Of a DNA stretch of 64,000 nt, positions 48,169 to 59,554 are shown piece after piece. A model generated the notes under the pieces. That model did not search any database. It was not told the origin of the DNA and saw only the letters and a list, made by a program, of their open reading frames with translations. The translations under genes and the position numbers were made by a program. Source of the stretch: Dryas octopetala (taxonomy: Eukaryota > Streptophyta > Magnoliopsida > Rosales > Rosaceae); assembly GCA_963921425.1 (NCBI GenBank), contig OY992832.1, positions 28,919,489-28,983,488 of the forward strand. Reading direction: 5' to 3'. The stretch's first letter is position 1. Each line of letters starts with the position of its first letter.

Positions 48169-50125
48169 CACTACTACAATGAAGTTAATAGACAACGGTT
48201 TTTAGCCGTTGTCTATTCCTCCAAAATTTCGTCGTCTAGGTGTGTGACATCTATAGTCTATTCAGACAACGGTTTTTAACTGTTGTCTGAGTGAGTACAT
48301 ACAATAGTTGTAATTTAAAACTGTTGTATAAAAACCATCAAAAACCTTGATTTTCGTCTAAAACGGTTGTCTCGCAATAGAATACACAACGTTTATAGAT
48401 ATAAAACTATGGTAGTAGCTAATGTCTAACAATAGTTATATACTATAAACGTTGTCCGATGTATCTTTAAACATCATTTTTTATAAAAACCGTTACATAA
48501 TTAAGGTTAATTTTGGTAGGAATGTTGTTAGTAGAGGCACTCAACAACAGTCTTGGCTAAAAAATGTTGTTAGTAAAGCATATACACATCTGTTGATAAT
48601 CTAAACCGTTATGTAATTTATATGCCAACAACAGATTTAACTAAAACATATTGTTATAATTACATATACACATCCGTTTATAACCTAAAACTGTTATGTA
48701 ATTTCATTATCCACAACTTGTTTCCTCTAAAACCGTTGTCTAGGTTTGACCAACACGATGGTTGTTCAACTAAAATCATTGTCTAGGTTTGACTAACACA
48801 ATATTTTTAAATTGACAACTGTTGTTTTTTTGATTCAAAATTTAACATCTCTGCTTGCATCCAATTGGAATTAAATCTTACTAAATCCCTGCTTGCATCC
48901 AATTAAATCCACAACTATAGACTACTCAAAAATATCCATGAATTCATTAAATTGGAATTGGAGTTTACAAAGTCATAACAAACTCATTCACACATCCCTT
49001 GCCAATATTAACACCCCAAAAATTAATTGAAAGTAGCTTGATAGCTATACATATAAAAAAAGTAATTGTACAATTACACAAACTATAATGTCACTCAAAC
49101 ACTACAAGAAAACTAAAGATAGAAAAAGACAAAGTAAGAAATGATAGATTATTGGTTGCCTGACTTGTTCTTCTTTCCTGCTATTCTTGCATCATAAAAT
49201 GACTCCATTTTGAAGTGTCCTTGGCAATTCTAAACTAGCACTTCCTCTCCTCCTCATCTGCAATTCAAAATACATACAAGCATGTCTATCATTAATCAAG
49301 TTTCTTCCAGATCTTCTATGGTTGTAATCAGCATTAAAACCATATTTTAAACTCAATAAAAAGCCATATATGGCATGGTTTAAGTTAAGTAATCGTGTAA
49401 AGTCAGCCATATACATACCAAAATAACTGAATTTGCAAGATTAGTAAATAAACTGCCCCTAGCATATATGTACCAAAAATAATGCATGTCTACACAGCCT
49501 AGTTAGCTTATCATTAGCAGCAAGGCAAATGACAGCCACACATTGAGCTAGTCAATACAAAGCTTATTTTGCAACCCTTGTACTTCCTCTCCTCATCTGC
49601 AATTCAAATTACATACAACTTAATTACAATCTAATGGAAGTCAATGTACTTTATCGAAGCTGCAACTTAATTTGGGTACCAAATGAGTAACTCAAGGATG
49701 AAAAGATCCTAATAAACTTTAGATGGACCTTAGGGAATGTTTACAAAGATGCAAATTGCTCAACTGATCGAATAGGAGAGTTTTAAAAAAAGGAAAAGAT
49801 TAATGAATTGCTGACTACCAGCAAATAGATTCATCAGTAAATTTCAAATGCAAAGGCAATTAAAACAGTAGAGCGATAAGATAATATTCTATACTATTTA
49901 TGTTTTGAAGTGTTTGACCTGGAAGAAAGATCATAGATTCTTCTTTGGCCAGCTTGAAGTGTCTGACCTACAAAAACAAATGAGCTTCTTTTTCAGGGAG
50001 GCATTATCAAGGAATACTCATTACGCTCAGGATATTAGTCAAATGGGTCTGAAGATCTAGACTTGAAATATATTAGTCAAGTGATATTAATGAATAGAAA
50101 GTGATAGTGATAGCCACAACTTCAG

Positions 50126-50165
<40 letters not shown>
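50126..50165. repeat. A40 homopolymer
   Basis: About 40 consecutive A in the CACTA interior; may mark the tail of a captured transcript or slippage. Confidence 0.9.
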
Positions 50166-50167
<2 letters not shown>

Positions 50168-50279
50168 TCATCTGTAAGCATTTGGTACTTTTAAGTTTTA
50201 TGTTCAGATTACCTTCAACTTCTTTTTTCTTGTCTTATTATAAAAGCAAGAATATTTGAAAGAGGTTAAGAAATAGTAC

Positions 50280-50336
50280 CCTGTTCCAGCAAAGAAGGCT
50301 AAAGGAATCATGAGCTCCCACCGATTAATAGCCATG
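50280..50336 (-). pseudogene. Captured exon fragment of a MATE (DETOXIFICATION) transporter
   Basis: After an acceptor-like TTTTGCAG, the minus strand reads MAINRWELMIPLAFFAGTG. This resembles the plant MATE helix that normally leads into the VRVANELGAG motif. The homology ends there, followed by a donor-like GGTACT. The fragment is about 57 bp inside the CACTA element, upstream of the nested copia. Assignment rests on a short but characteristic stretch. Confidence 0.6.
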
Positions 50337-51055
50337 CTGCAAAATTTAATTCATGCAAACAGTGAAGATATTTCTACATTGGAACCACAAAGTACTTTGT
50401 TTGTTCCCACATTGAAAGACAGATGGAGAAAACAAACAAGTTCCTCAAGGATGACAGAGTTTTGACACTCTACTCATAAAGCAAGAGCCACTTTAACACA
50501 AAAGACATACAACCAAAGCACATTTAAGAAATTAATAATAAAAATAAATAATAAGTTTTTACAACTAAAGCATCCAATAAGGAAGTTATATGCTATTGTC
50601 TACTTCCAAGGCACTACATACCACAAAATTGCAACAAGAGTCTTACTTCCCCATTTTTAACCAAACATGAGAAAGTTTATCAACATTAGCATAAATGACA
50701 TGCAATACATGTGCCTATGCAGCTTTTGAGAATAAGAAGCTTACAGAATGACACTTTTTATATAGAGCTAATGAGGAAAGCATATAATTGGCAGGAGAAG
50801 AAGAAATAACTCATGAAAAATGTTTGCAAGGGTACTTATAGAAAATATGAGGGAATGATTTATGTATATTGATTTGTGTATAACCTTTACAAATATATAG
50901 CCAAACCGTAGACTAAGGATTTGTACAATTAGGAAAAGAAAAAAACAAGATCCTATATCAAAGGTAATTTACACAGAAAGGAAAGAAAGAGTTGACTACG
51001 TAATACTGCTATTCATGGTAAAACTCGGGTCTTCAAATCACCCTTTAATTTAGGC

Positions 51056-53581
51056 AACCCTTACGGACATAACCAGGAGGTGGAAGCATGTAGATCTCCT
51101 CATGTAAGTCTCCATGTAAAAAGGCATTATGAACGTCTAATTGTTGGAGGCAGCAATGGTAAGAATTACTCGAACAGTGACGAGTTTTGTGACGGGTGAG
51201 AAGGTTTCTTTGTAATCAATACCTTCTAACTGAGTGCAGCCTTTAGCAACAAGGCGTGCTTTGAAACGTTCGATAGTTCCATCAGAATTCCGCTTGACTT
51301 TATATACCCATTTACAGCCAATAGGACTTCTGCCATCAGGAAGAGGAACAAGAGACCATGTGGAGTTGGATACAAGAGTGTGAAGTTCAGCTCGCATAGC
51401 ATCACACCAATGAGGAATAAGAGAAGCCTTGGAATAAGAAGTTGGTTCGTCTATACCAGAAACAGAGGCTAGAAAAATATGGTGAGAGGGTGCAATTTTA
51501 GAATAAGTGAGATAATTGGAAAGATGGTAATGAGTACCTTTTTTAACCAGAGCAGGAGGAGAAGAATGGACAGTGGCATTGTAGCAGTGGTAGTCGAGCA
51601 ACCTTACTGGTGGGTTGCGTATGCGGGGTGGAAGATCGTCACCGGGAGAGGTCGGCGAAGAATGGGAATGAGTGGTAGTGGAAGGTGTTGTAGGAGAAGA
51701 ATTGGAAGGAATGGTAGGGTAAGGTGTGGTAGGCGAGCTTGGGTAAGGAGAGGAGGTGTCCGTGTTAAAAACAGGGACAACATTTGGTGGTTTTGAAACA
51801 GAAACATGAGGAGCTGGATGGGAAGGAGTGGGGGTAGGATCAGGTTGTGTGTTATTTGGTGGTGCAACGAAAGGAAAAAATGGGATGGGGTCAGTGTCTG
51901 GGATATCGGTGGGAAATGTGGGTAAAGTTGGAGGTGTAGGAAAATGAGAAGCAAGAGATGTAGGAGGTTTTGCATAAGGAAAATTTGTTTCAAAAAATTG
52001 AACATCCCGACTGATGAAAATTTTATTAGAAGCATAATCATAGATTTTATAACCTTTTTGATTGGGAGGATAACCGATGAAAATACCAGGAGTTGCACGT
52101 TTGTCAAACTTGTGTTTTTTATTGAAAAAATTGTTGGCAAAACTAAGACAACCAAAAACTTTTAAGTGCGAATAAACTGGTGTTTTCCCAAATAAAATGC
52201 CATATGGCGTTTTACCTTTTAAAACTTTACTGGGTAAGCGGTTGATAAGGTAGGTGGCTATCAAGATGCATTCTCCCCAAAATTGTAGAGGTAAATGAGA
52301 TTGAAATCGAATAGAACGTGCTACATTTAAAAGGTGGCAATGTTTTCTTTCGACAACGTCATTTTGTTGTGGTGTGCCAACGCATGTGCGTTGATGTTGT
52401 ACACCCATAGATGAAAAAAACTGTTGAAGATGAGTATTGAGAAATTCTAAACCATTATCAGTACGAATTTTGCAAATGGAAGAATTAAATTGCAATTTGA
52501 TCATGGCAAAAAATAGTTGTATAAGTTTGGAAGTCTCAGATTTAAAATGCATGAGATATATCCATGTACAACGAGAATAGTCATCAACAATAGTTAAAAA
52601 ATACTTGGCTCCAGTAAGAGAAGGAATATTAAAAGGGCCCCAAATATCAATATGTAACAAATCAAAACACTTAGAAGTTGAAATAGTACTCAAAGGAAAA
52701 TGAGTTCTAGCATGCTTTGCGAGTGGACAAATTAAACAACTATCCTTATTGAAACAAGAAACAGAATCTGAAATTTGAGAAATGTTGGATTGTACTATGC
52801 TTGAGGGATGGCCAAGACGCCAGTGCCATAGATTGAAAGTTGGAGAGGACACGGTGGAGATAATGGGATTATTGTCTGAATCCAAATAATAAAGACCACC
52901 ACGTACACTACCCTTGCCAATCCTCCTCTTCGTAGCTAGGTCCTAAAAAATGCATTCATTAGGATAGAAAGTGACTGAACAATTCAATGACTTGGTAAGT
53001 TTATGAACTGACATTAAATTGAATTGAAAAGAAGGTGCAAGAAGTACATCATGCAAGGGTAATGTAGGGGACGGATTTGATTGTCCTATATGTGTGATGG
53101 ATGCAGTTTGGCCAGTAGGTAATTTCACTGGTGCACAAGTAATAGGTGATTTAGTGTGAAGAAATTTTGAATTTGATACCATATGGTCAGTGGCTCCTGA
53201 GTCAATTATCCAAGTAGAAGGATTGAAAACAGAGGTTAATCCACATGTAATACCTGCAAAAGTGTTTGCCAAAGGACTACTTTTACCATTGGAGATTATC
53301 GAAAGGAATTGTTGATATTCCTCTGGGGTGAGTGTTAGACTAGATTTTACTGCTGGTGGATTGGCATGTACGACAGCAATGAAGCCTGGCCTATTGGATC
53401 TGTTTGGAGTGTTCCTCCCAGACGTATTGGATTGATTTTGAGTGGATTGGTTCTCTTGCTTCTTTTTGTAACGGCAGTGAGTCCGAGTGTCCATCTTTAT
53501 CACAAAAATCACAATGATATTTTGATGGGTTCTTGTTCCTGCAATGGGATTCAGTGTGACCATCTTTATCACAAAAATCAC
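51056..53581 (-). pseudogene. Copia-3 protease, integrase and N-terminal RT
   Basis: Reading from 53581 downwards: protease STWIIDSGATDHMVSNSK (DSGA near 53200), a stop TAG at 52943-52945, then the GAG-pre-integrase WHWRLGHPSS near 52830. The integrase core has TIVDDYSRCTW near 52580, IRTDNGLEF near 52460 and VERKH near 52350 (D, D, E kept). A Pro/Ser/Thr-rich linker follows (about 51560-51960), then RT start GCKWVYKVKRNSDG and ARLVAKGCTQ. The frame is lost at about 51160, [12 protein letters not shown] continues in another frame, and homology ends at PPPGYVRKG against the LTR at 51055. No YVDD and no RNase H exist. Confidence 0.9.
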
Positions 53582-54365
53582 AATGATATTTTGGTTTGTT
53601 CATGGGTCGAGAAATAGCAAAGGCTGAATGATCTGCAACAGGTGGGATGAAAGAGCTTAATGAACGTTGTCGTTCATCCTGCAAAATTAGAGCATGAGCC
53701 TTAGTGACAGTAGGCAATGGATCGATCAACAAGATATTGCTTCGAACAGTGGAATAAACATCATTTAGGCCGGTAAGAAACTGCATCAGTCTTTGCTCTA
53801 CCAATATATCATTTCGGGATTTTGTATCACCACAAGTGGAAGGGGTGACAGTTGTGTAGGATGAGAGTTCATCCCAGAATCCCTTGAGGATGGTGTAGTA
53901 GGCTGAAACTGAGGCCGTCCCTTGACTGTGATTAGCTATACTCCGATGAATCTCAAATATCCGAGGAGCATTCTTTTGAGAAAAACGTTCCTTTAGATCG
54001 GTCCAGATATCAAGCGTATTTTCAGTATAGATTACGCTGTTGGCGATCTCAGAGGAAAGTGAGTTAACAATCTAAGAATTCACCATACTATTCCAACGGA
54101 TCCATTGATTGAAATCTGGAGAAGTATCTGCAGGTTTGGTCAAAGTTGCATCGATGAATCCAAGTTTGTTCTTGGCTTCTAGAGCTCTGCGAATTGCACG
54201 ACTCCAGGTAGGATAATTGTCTCCGATAAGTGGTTTGGAGACGATAATGTTATCTGAATGGTGCAGGTCAAGTGGCGAAAAGGTATCATAATCAGTCGTT
54301 GAATTGCTTTGCTGTTTGTTGGTTTTTGGTGTTTGTGATGATTGGCTGATTTCTTCAAGAACCAT
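53391..54365 (-). pseudogene. Copia-3 gag with duplicated zinc knuckle
   Basis: ATG at 54363-54365 opens a UBN2/DUF4219-type Gag (LIGDNYPTWSRAIRRAL near residue 45). A TAG at 54072-54074 interrupts, explained by one G-to-A change in a Trp codon; the frame is otherwise open to 53391. Near its end the knuckle KYHCDFCDKDGHTESHC is present twice, from a tandem duplication of about 66 bp (53469-53600). In the second copy a small indel shifts the frame into the protease frame. Confidence 0.88.
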
Positions 54366-54409
54366 GATGAAAGATTGAAGACAGCAAAAAGAAGAGGAAT
54401 CAGATGTTA

Positions 54410-54422
54410 GACTCTGATACCA
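54410..54422 (-). other. Primer-binding site of copia-3
   Basis: TGGTATCAGAGTC on the minus strand, directly after the 5' LTR; complementary to initiator Met tRNA for its first 11 bases. Confidence 0.9.
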
Positions 54423-55418
54423 TATAGAAAATATGAGGGAATGATTTCTGTATATTGATTTGTGTATAAACTTTACAAATATATAGCCAAACCGTAGACT
54501 AAGGATTTGTACAATTAGGAAAAGAAAAAAACAAAATCCTATATCAAAGGTAATTTACACAGAAAGGAAAGAAAGAGTTGACTACGTAATACTGCTATTC
54601 ATGGTAAAACTCGGGTCTTCAAATCACCCTTTAATTTAGGCGAGATTTCTAACAGTACTTAAGGACTTAATTTTTTTTTTTTTTTTGTTCTTCATGAGAC
54701 TTAACTACAAGACGTATTGCAACTCCAACTTACCCCACTTTGACCTCAGCTAAGCTTAAGGGCAAACACATACCGGCAAAAACATTCAAAGACCAAGGAG
54801 GGATGCAGTTATTTAGATTCAAGCCATGTCATAGCACACATCTGAATATGTACAATAATAGTTTGGATTAGATGAGTTTTGTTTATGCCCTTATTGTATA
54901 TGTAATTATAAAATGTCTAGAAAATTAGTTTCATCTATCAGGTTAGACAAGTGACTGTGGCATAACATTTATAGTAGCTTCACGTTAAATTATTGTTCTG
55001 TTATAGTTCAACATTAGGAGACTCAATCAAGTGAGTCACCAAACTAGACATCCCTTAAACAAAATTTTGCTCAGTCATCACATTATTTCTTTTTTGTCTT
55101 TTTCTTTTTATGGCTTGGCAAGATACAAACATAGACCTAGCCACACAACATTTACTCACATAACCAGCAAATAAACATACCAGAGAAGAAACATACCAAA
55201 AGCGAAGTCCACAAATAGACCCTCCCAGATTATACTTCAATTGAATATAACACAATAACTTATTGTTATCAATAGAATAGTTAAGACCACCCACACTATT
55301 AAAATAGACCCTCCAGATCAAGATTTAAGGAGACTAATCTACTAACACTATCATATAACTAAGTACTGCCAATTTGAATGGAAGCTTCACTTTAAGTAAT
55401 GGAATTTCATGCACCTAC

Positions 55419-55483
55419 CATCTAGTTTCGAAGATATCATTTTTGAACCATTGAAACCGATGATCAGCAACACTTACTCTTCC
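55419..55483 (-). pseudogene. Possible captured exon of unknown origin in the CACTA element
   Basis: Bounded by an acceptor (TTTTACAG) and a donor-like GTAGGT. One frame is open and reads GRVSVADHRFQWFKNDIFE; I cannot assign it to a family. Splice-like borders and the codon-like composition, next to two identifiable captured exons on the same strand, are the only support. Confidence 0.35.
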
Positions 55484-55941
55484 CTGTAAAAGATTGAGAA
55501 ATGCATTAATCAAACTTAAACTCAAACTCATATATTCTTTAGCCTGCACAGTCCATGTCATTTTTGAGCCCACACTAACTCAAACTCATATATTTGCAAC
55601 TCAAATTCAAGATACTTTGACCAAACCACATACTTGCATCAAGATATAAACTTAAAAGTACAAGTTCAGCTAGCATATTATAGGGTGAATTGTGATATAA
55701 CTCACATGATGATCGTCATTGCTTCACTGGATTACTCCTGTCATTCACTTATTTACATACCAAAAATGAAGTCCACAAATGATGAGCAATTTAAAGATGA
55801 TATTGGTAGTGAATCAATATTGCAAAAATGATTTGCACAAATTATTTATATTAATAGTCAATACTTAAAGCTTAATGAGAACAAAGAAAATAGATAAATT
55901 CACTATCAGCTGCCATGCTAGAAAAAGCAGAAAAGACATAC

Positions 55942-56082
55942 CACACCCTTCAGTACAATATTTGTTTCAGAGTCGCTGCTTTGATGGACAACTCCAAGGC
56001 AATCAATCAAGAAGATCTTCTTAGTGAATGCTATATACTGCCACACTTTAGTTTCACCTAAAATAGCAGCTACCTTGCAAAC
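55942..56082 (-). pseudogene. Captured exon fragment of nucleolar GTP-binding protein 2 (NUG2)
   Basis: The 47 codons are open and read [16 protein letters not shown] followed by [19 protein letters not shown] and IVLKGV. This is the G-domain segment of the YlqF/NUG2 family around the GETKVWQY and IFLIDCPGVV motifs (Pro replaced by Leu). A donor GTATGT follows immediately. NUG2 acts in large ribosomal subunit maturation; this fragment cannot. It carries no ATP/GTP-binding P-loop, so only one exon was taken. Confidence 0.85.
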
Positions 56083-56410
56083 TTATGGAGAAAGAAACAC
56101 AAATATATGTCAGCTTATCTAGTACCATAGTTAGAAGAAAATCTAATATAAGTAGAACACTATGAACCAGTGGTCCTGTAAAGGTACACAGAACCTTAAA
56201 CATATAACTACCAGACAGCTAGCAATAAAGCTAACGTTTCAAAGCATAATAGACAAAATAGTGCCATGTCAATCTAATTTAATCGCAATGAAAGCACTAC
56301 AACACCAAAAGCAGAAAGGGAAGAAATATTACATTTTTTGTTCGCAATGTGTTGATAATAGATCGGGAAACCAAACAGACAACTGAGACAAGGCAAAAAA
56401 GAATTATCAC

Positions 56411-56492
56411 CTTAAGGGAAGCTCCACCAACCAAAAATCCATCCACATCTGGCTGCATTGCCAATTCTTGCAGTTTGCTCCATTTACAGAAC
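56411..56492 (-). pseudogene. Captured exon of triosephosphate isomerase, with splice sites
   Basis: The acceptor TTCTTTAG and donor GTGATA bound 82 bp whose translation gives GSVNGANCK and, after a one-base deletion, LAMQPDVDGFLVGGASLK. This is the C-terminal phosphate-binding region of triosephosphate isomerase, and the exon starts at the usual GG|SVNG-type position. The frameshift makes it non-functional. Confidence 0.88.
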
Positions 56493-57891
56493 CTAAAGAA
56501 GATTGCGTGTGTTTAGCACATAACTGTACATGGGGTAGCTATATAAATATATATATTTACAACTATAAAATATATATATAAATTTATAGCTAGAAAATTG
56601 TCAGACCACATCTAGCAAAATCAACAGGAGCTAGGAAGATCAGAAAAACCAAACAGCATCAACATGATGAACATATCTAAAAGTACTTTGATGAAAACCA
56701 GCACACAGAGCTTAACAACAAAGAAAATCAGTAGAAACTACAAAGAATAAATAAAGATAGCATATATTATAAACATTAGAATTGATTCTTTACCCAAATT
56801 TATATTTCCTCGGCTAGCAGATAGATGCAAGCCCAACTAAAAAATAACATCAAATTAGATAAAGTTAGGGCCACAAATACAGAAAATTACCATAAAATAA
56901 GAAACCCCCAAATTTCACGAACTAGTGTATATAAACCCTAGAAATTGGGAATTAAAATTTAGCAAAAGGGGATCGAGGGTAAAGTTGTACGAATTGCTTG
57001 AGGTCTAATTGGGGGTTGTTTCTTAAAAGAATAATTAAAGAAAATATACAGAGAGAAAGAAAAAGGAGAAAAAGAGTACCTGACATAAATTATAGCATAA
57101 TGTAGATAAATCTGTTTTCGATTTAGGATATAGAGAGAGATAAATAAGTTAGGGTTTGCTGAAATCAAAGAGAAATTTATGAATTCATACATTGATTTAC
57201 CTAAGAAAGAAATTGGGAGTTACCTCATAACTTTAGAACAAACACGAGAAGGAAGGGTATTAAAACCATATCAGATTCCACAGATCCAGTCGCTTTGGTC
57301 TGGTCCTATCCAACCCAACCCAGGAAAGAGTGTTTTAGAGTTCTTCAAGTTGAAGTGGAGAACATAGATTCTCTACCCCATTTTGAGTTTAAGGTGAAAG
57401 GGCGAGGGCGAGGTCAGAGGGCAAGGGCGAGGGCGAGGTCGATCGATGGAGGGAGAGAGCGAGGGAGTTTGAGAGGGAGGCTGTGAGAGAGATAGAGAGA
57501 GTGAGGAGAATAATAGAAGGGAAAGTTTCATAGTGAGAGAGAGGGCAGATCGAGAGGATTTGAGAGTGAGAGGGAAAGGGAGAGGGAGAGGGAGAGGGAG
57601 AAAGTGAGAGAGCGAATCGAGGGAGAGAAAGAAGGTTTGTGCGTGTGATAAAGGAGATTAATGAAGATACTGTAGCACCGGTTTTTTTCATTTCCTTTTA
57701 CATACAAAACGGTCGCAACTAGTAAGTGTTGTTTAGGCAATTTCATAAACTCTACTCTGCCAAAAACTATTGGATTTCATGCATTTATACAACGGCTTTT
57801 TAAAAACTGTTGTGTGTTAAAACTACATAACAGTTTTTAAAAAACTGTTGTATAGGTGATGTCGTCTATTAACATTATTGTAATAGTGAAA

Positions 57892-58028
57892 TGATTTTTT
57901 TAACTTGTTATTCATCTAAAATCTGAATGGGTTTGAGTGTTGTTTAAAATATTTTCACATATTCATAAACACATTCATTTAAATTTTTAGTTTAAGGATT
58001 CTCCATTAGCCTTTTCATGTATCTTGCT
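57892..58028 (+). repeat. 3' LTR of copia-2, continuation after the CACTA insertion
   Basis: TGATTTTTTTAACTTGTTATTC onward matches the 5' LTR (about 40066-40205) and stops at ...CTTGCT; the last 740 bp of the LTR are missing. Confidence 0.85.
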
Positions 58029-59554
58029 CATATATGTGATCAGTTGTGACGCCCTAGAATTTTATTTTATTTTTATTTGAACCTCTAGTACTTTTCAGGC
58101 ATTCATTTTGATTTATTTTGAATTATTAGAATTTCTAGACACATTTTTTAAAGGATTTTCTAAAAAAGTTAAGACTCGGATGGTTAACTGAGAACCACCG
58201 GGAGAACTTACTCGGTGTCATGAGTTAGAACTAATTAGGACTAGTAAAGTAGAGACACATGTTTTGAACCGTGAATTTTTAAAGGTTATTAAGGAATTTT
58301 GATTTTTAGGAAAAAGGAAAATAGGTACACAAGCTCATTTGAGGACATTTTCGTAATTTCAAGGAAAACATGTAAATCATTGGAAAACCGAGATTGTAGA
58401 AAAATAGTATTGAACAAGATTGATGACAAAGTATATATGGATTTTTCATCGGGTAACGAGAGAATTTTCGGTGAATTTCTGAAGGGCGAAGAGAAAGAAC
58501 ATTTTGGATTAAAAGAAAAAGAAATTAGAAAAACAAGGATTGTTGAGGTGGTGAAATCTCACCCATCCAAGATTCAACGGCTGAGATTTAACCAGCCAAG
58601 GAGGACACTTGGCTAGTGGTGACATTGGTCGAACAGGTTGCTATGAAGAAGGCTGCAAGCCCAACATTGCCAAGGGCTCGACAGGGTCACTCCTTGCCTA
58701 TAAATACCGAACCATTCTCTTCTTATTCTTGCACCATTTCGATTTTGGAGGCTCTCTCTCTCTAGGGTTTTCATGCTCAAATTCATGCTTAATTGAGACA
58801 TACCACTAGGTGGCAGTCTTATAGTTCAAAACTTTTCCTTCCTTCGTGGAACAAGCTTCATTTTTGAAGTAGTTCATAGTTTAACTTTTGATTGGGTTTT
58901 CTAATTAGTGCCCATAAGGATTATGCACTATGGACATAACAATTAAGCATATTATAGGGAAACTCTGCTGAATTTTCCACTCGCCCAAAGTAAGGTATTT
59001 CGATAAGGTCACTTTAGAACCTTCAACTTGGTTAAGTTGTTTAACTTTAAGGATAATTACTCATTAGTTTTTAATCTTATGTTTCAACAATTCTATTTGT
59101 TAGAGATTAAGCTAAAGAGGTCTACAACCAGGTATTTAATCCCTACTCTCTCTTTAAAGATTATTTGGCTCATGATTATAGAATTGAATTATAGAATTGC
59201 TACAAATTAACTAAAAGGAGTAGACTTGCTAGGAAGCATGCCAATAAAGTTTAAGTTAGATTTATTTACTTTGCTTGCATGACCTAGTTGGACATACTTA
59301 CTTGTAAATTAATCAACCTAATAATAGATTGAGGTCACCTTGTTAAAGTAACCGCCATTAGGCCATAGCTCACTCAGTCTTCCATGCCCTGACTTGGTAT
59401 GTTATTGGATTTTAATTGGTTAACTTCCAAACTTATAATTAAAACCAAACTTAAGTAGAAACTCTAAGTCCAAAAAATACAGAGATTCAATCTAAGCTAG
59501 ATTGGTTTTTGGGAGTATATATATGACTGAAAAGAAAGGTCTTGCCGAAACTCT

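Larger units (their letters stand above)
50832..54659 (-). mobile_element. Ty1/copia element copia-3, internally deleted, TSD GTACT
   Basis: Element 50837-54654 on the minus strand. The 5' LTR is 54423-54654 (232 bp, starts TGTTAG on the minus strand) and the 3' LTR is 50837-51055 (219 bp). TSD GTACT is perfect at 50832-50836 and 54655-54659. The LTRs differ at three positions in the 219 shared bases by my count (about 1.4%), so it is the youngest copia here. The sequence passes directly from the first third of RT into base 14 of the 3' LTR, so the RT active site, RNase H, polypurine tract and LTR edge are deleted. The LTR ends TA on its 3' side rather than CA. Confidence 0.9.
54660..57700. 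other. CACTA right interior, otherwise non-coding
   Basis: Apart from the captured exons on the minus strand, this part is AT-rich. The phrase TTTGTGGACTTC(G/A)(C/T)TTTTG followed by GTATG occurs twice on the minus strand (about 55193-55215 and 55756-55778), like a duplicated exon end. At 57397-57610 there are GA-rich minisatellites built on AGGGCGAGGGCGAGG and GAGGGAGAGG. Confidence 0.5.
48166..57891. mobile_element. CACTA (CMC/EnSpm) transposon with captured gene fragments, 3-bp TSD AAA
   Basis: The element is 48169-57888 (9720 bp). Ends are CACTACTACAATGAAGTTAA and, inverted, CACTATTACAATAATGTTAA; TSD AAA flanks both ends. Subterminal repeats with the core ACAACGG / CCGTTGT or AACTGTTGT are dense in 48180-48840 and 57680-57870, as in other CACTA elements. 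Removing the element restores continuity of the host LTR. A copia element (50837-54654) is nested inside. No TNPD/TNP2-type transposase frame is visible, so it is non-autonomous. Minus-strand exon fragments of at least three different host genes are carried (separate entries). Confidence 0.93.
39285..58028 (+). mobile_element. Sirevirus-type Ty1/copia element (copia-2), 3' LTR split by a CACTA transposon
   Basis: The 5' LTR (39285-40947), primer-binding site, gag, pol, long 3' region and 3' LTR (47401-48168, resuming 57892-58028) are all present. The 3' LTR ends abruptly at about 58028, well short of the 5' LTR's end, where another LTR-like sequence begins. Coiled-coil-rich Gag, a long non-pol segment before the 3' LTR and repeated AAAGGGGGAGA tracts are Sirevirus traits. 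The LTR starts differ by about 4 in the first 60 bp, so this copy is older than copia-1. The coding region has several stops and frameshifts. Confidence 0.88.

Noticed and set aside
51479-51796. 105-codon plus-strand frame opposite copia-3
   Set aside because: Antisense of the Pro/Ser/Thr-rich linker between integrase and RT.
57389-57746. Minus-strand Ser/Pro/Leu-rich frames of 72-100 codons in the CACTA right end
   Set aside because: Caused by GA-rich minisatellites; no start context, domain or splice support.
58299-58616. 105-codon plus-strand frame in the LTR at 58 kb
   Set aside because: Lys/Glu-rich chance frame upstream of the LTR TATA box, no family features.
58690-58760. TATA box and leader as a host gene promoter
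   Set aside because: Lies 650 bp inside an LTR-type terminus and is followed by no coding sequence; better explained as an LTR promoter.
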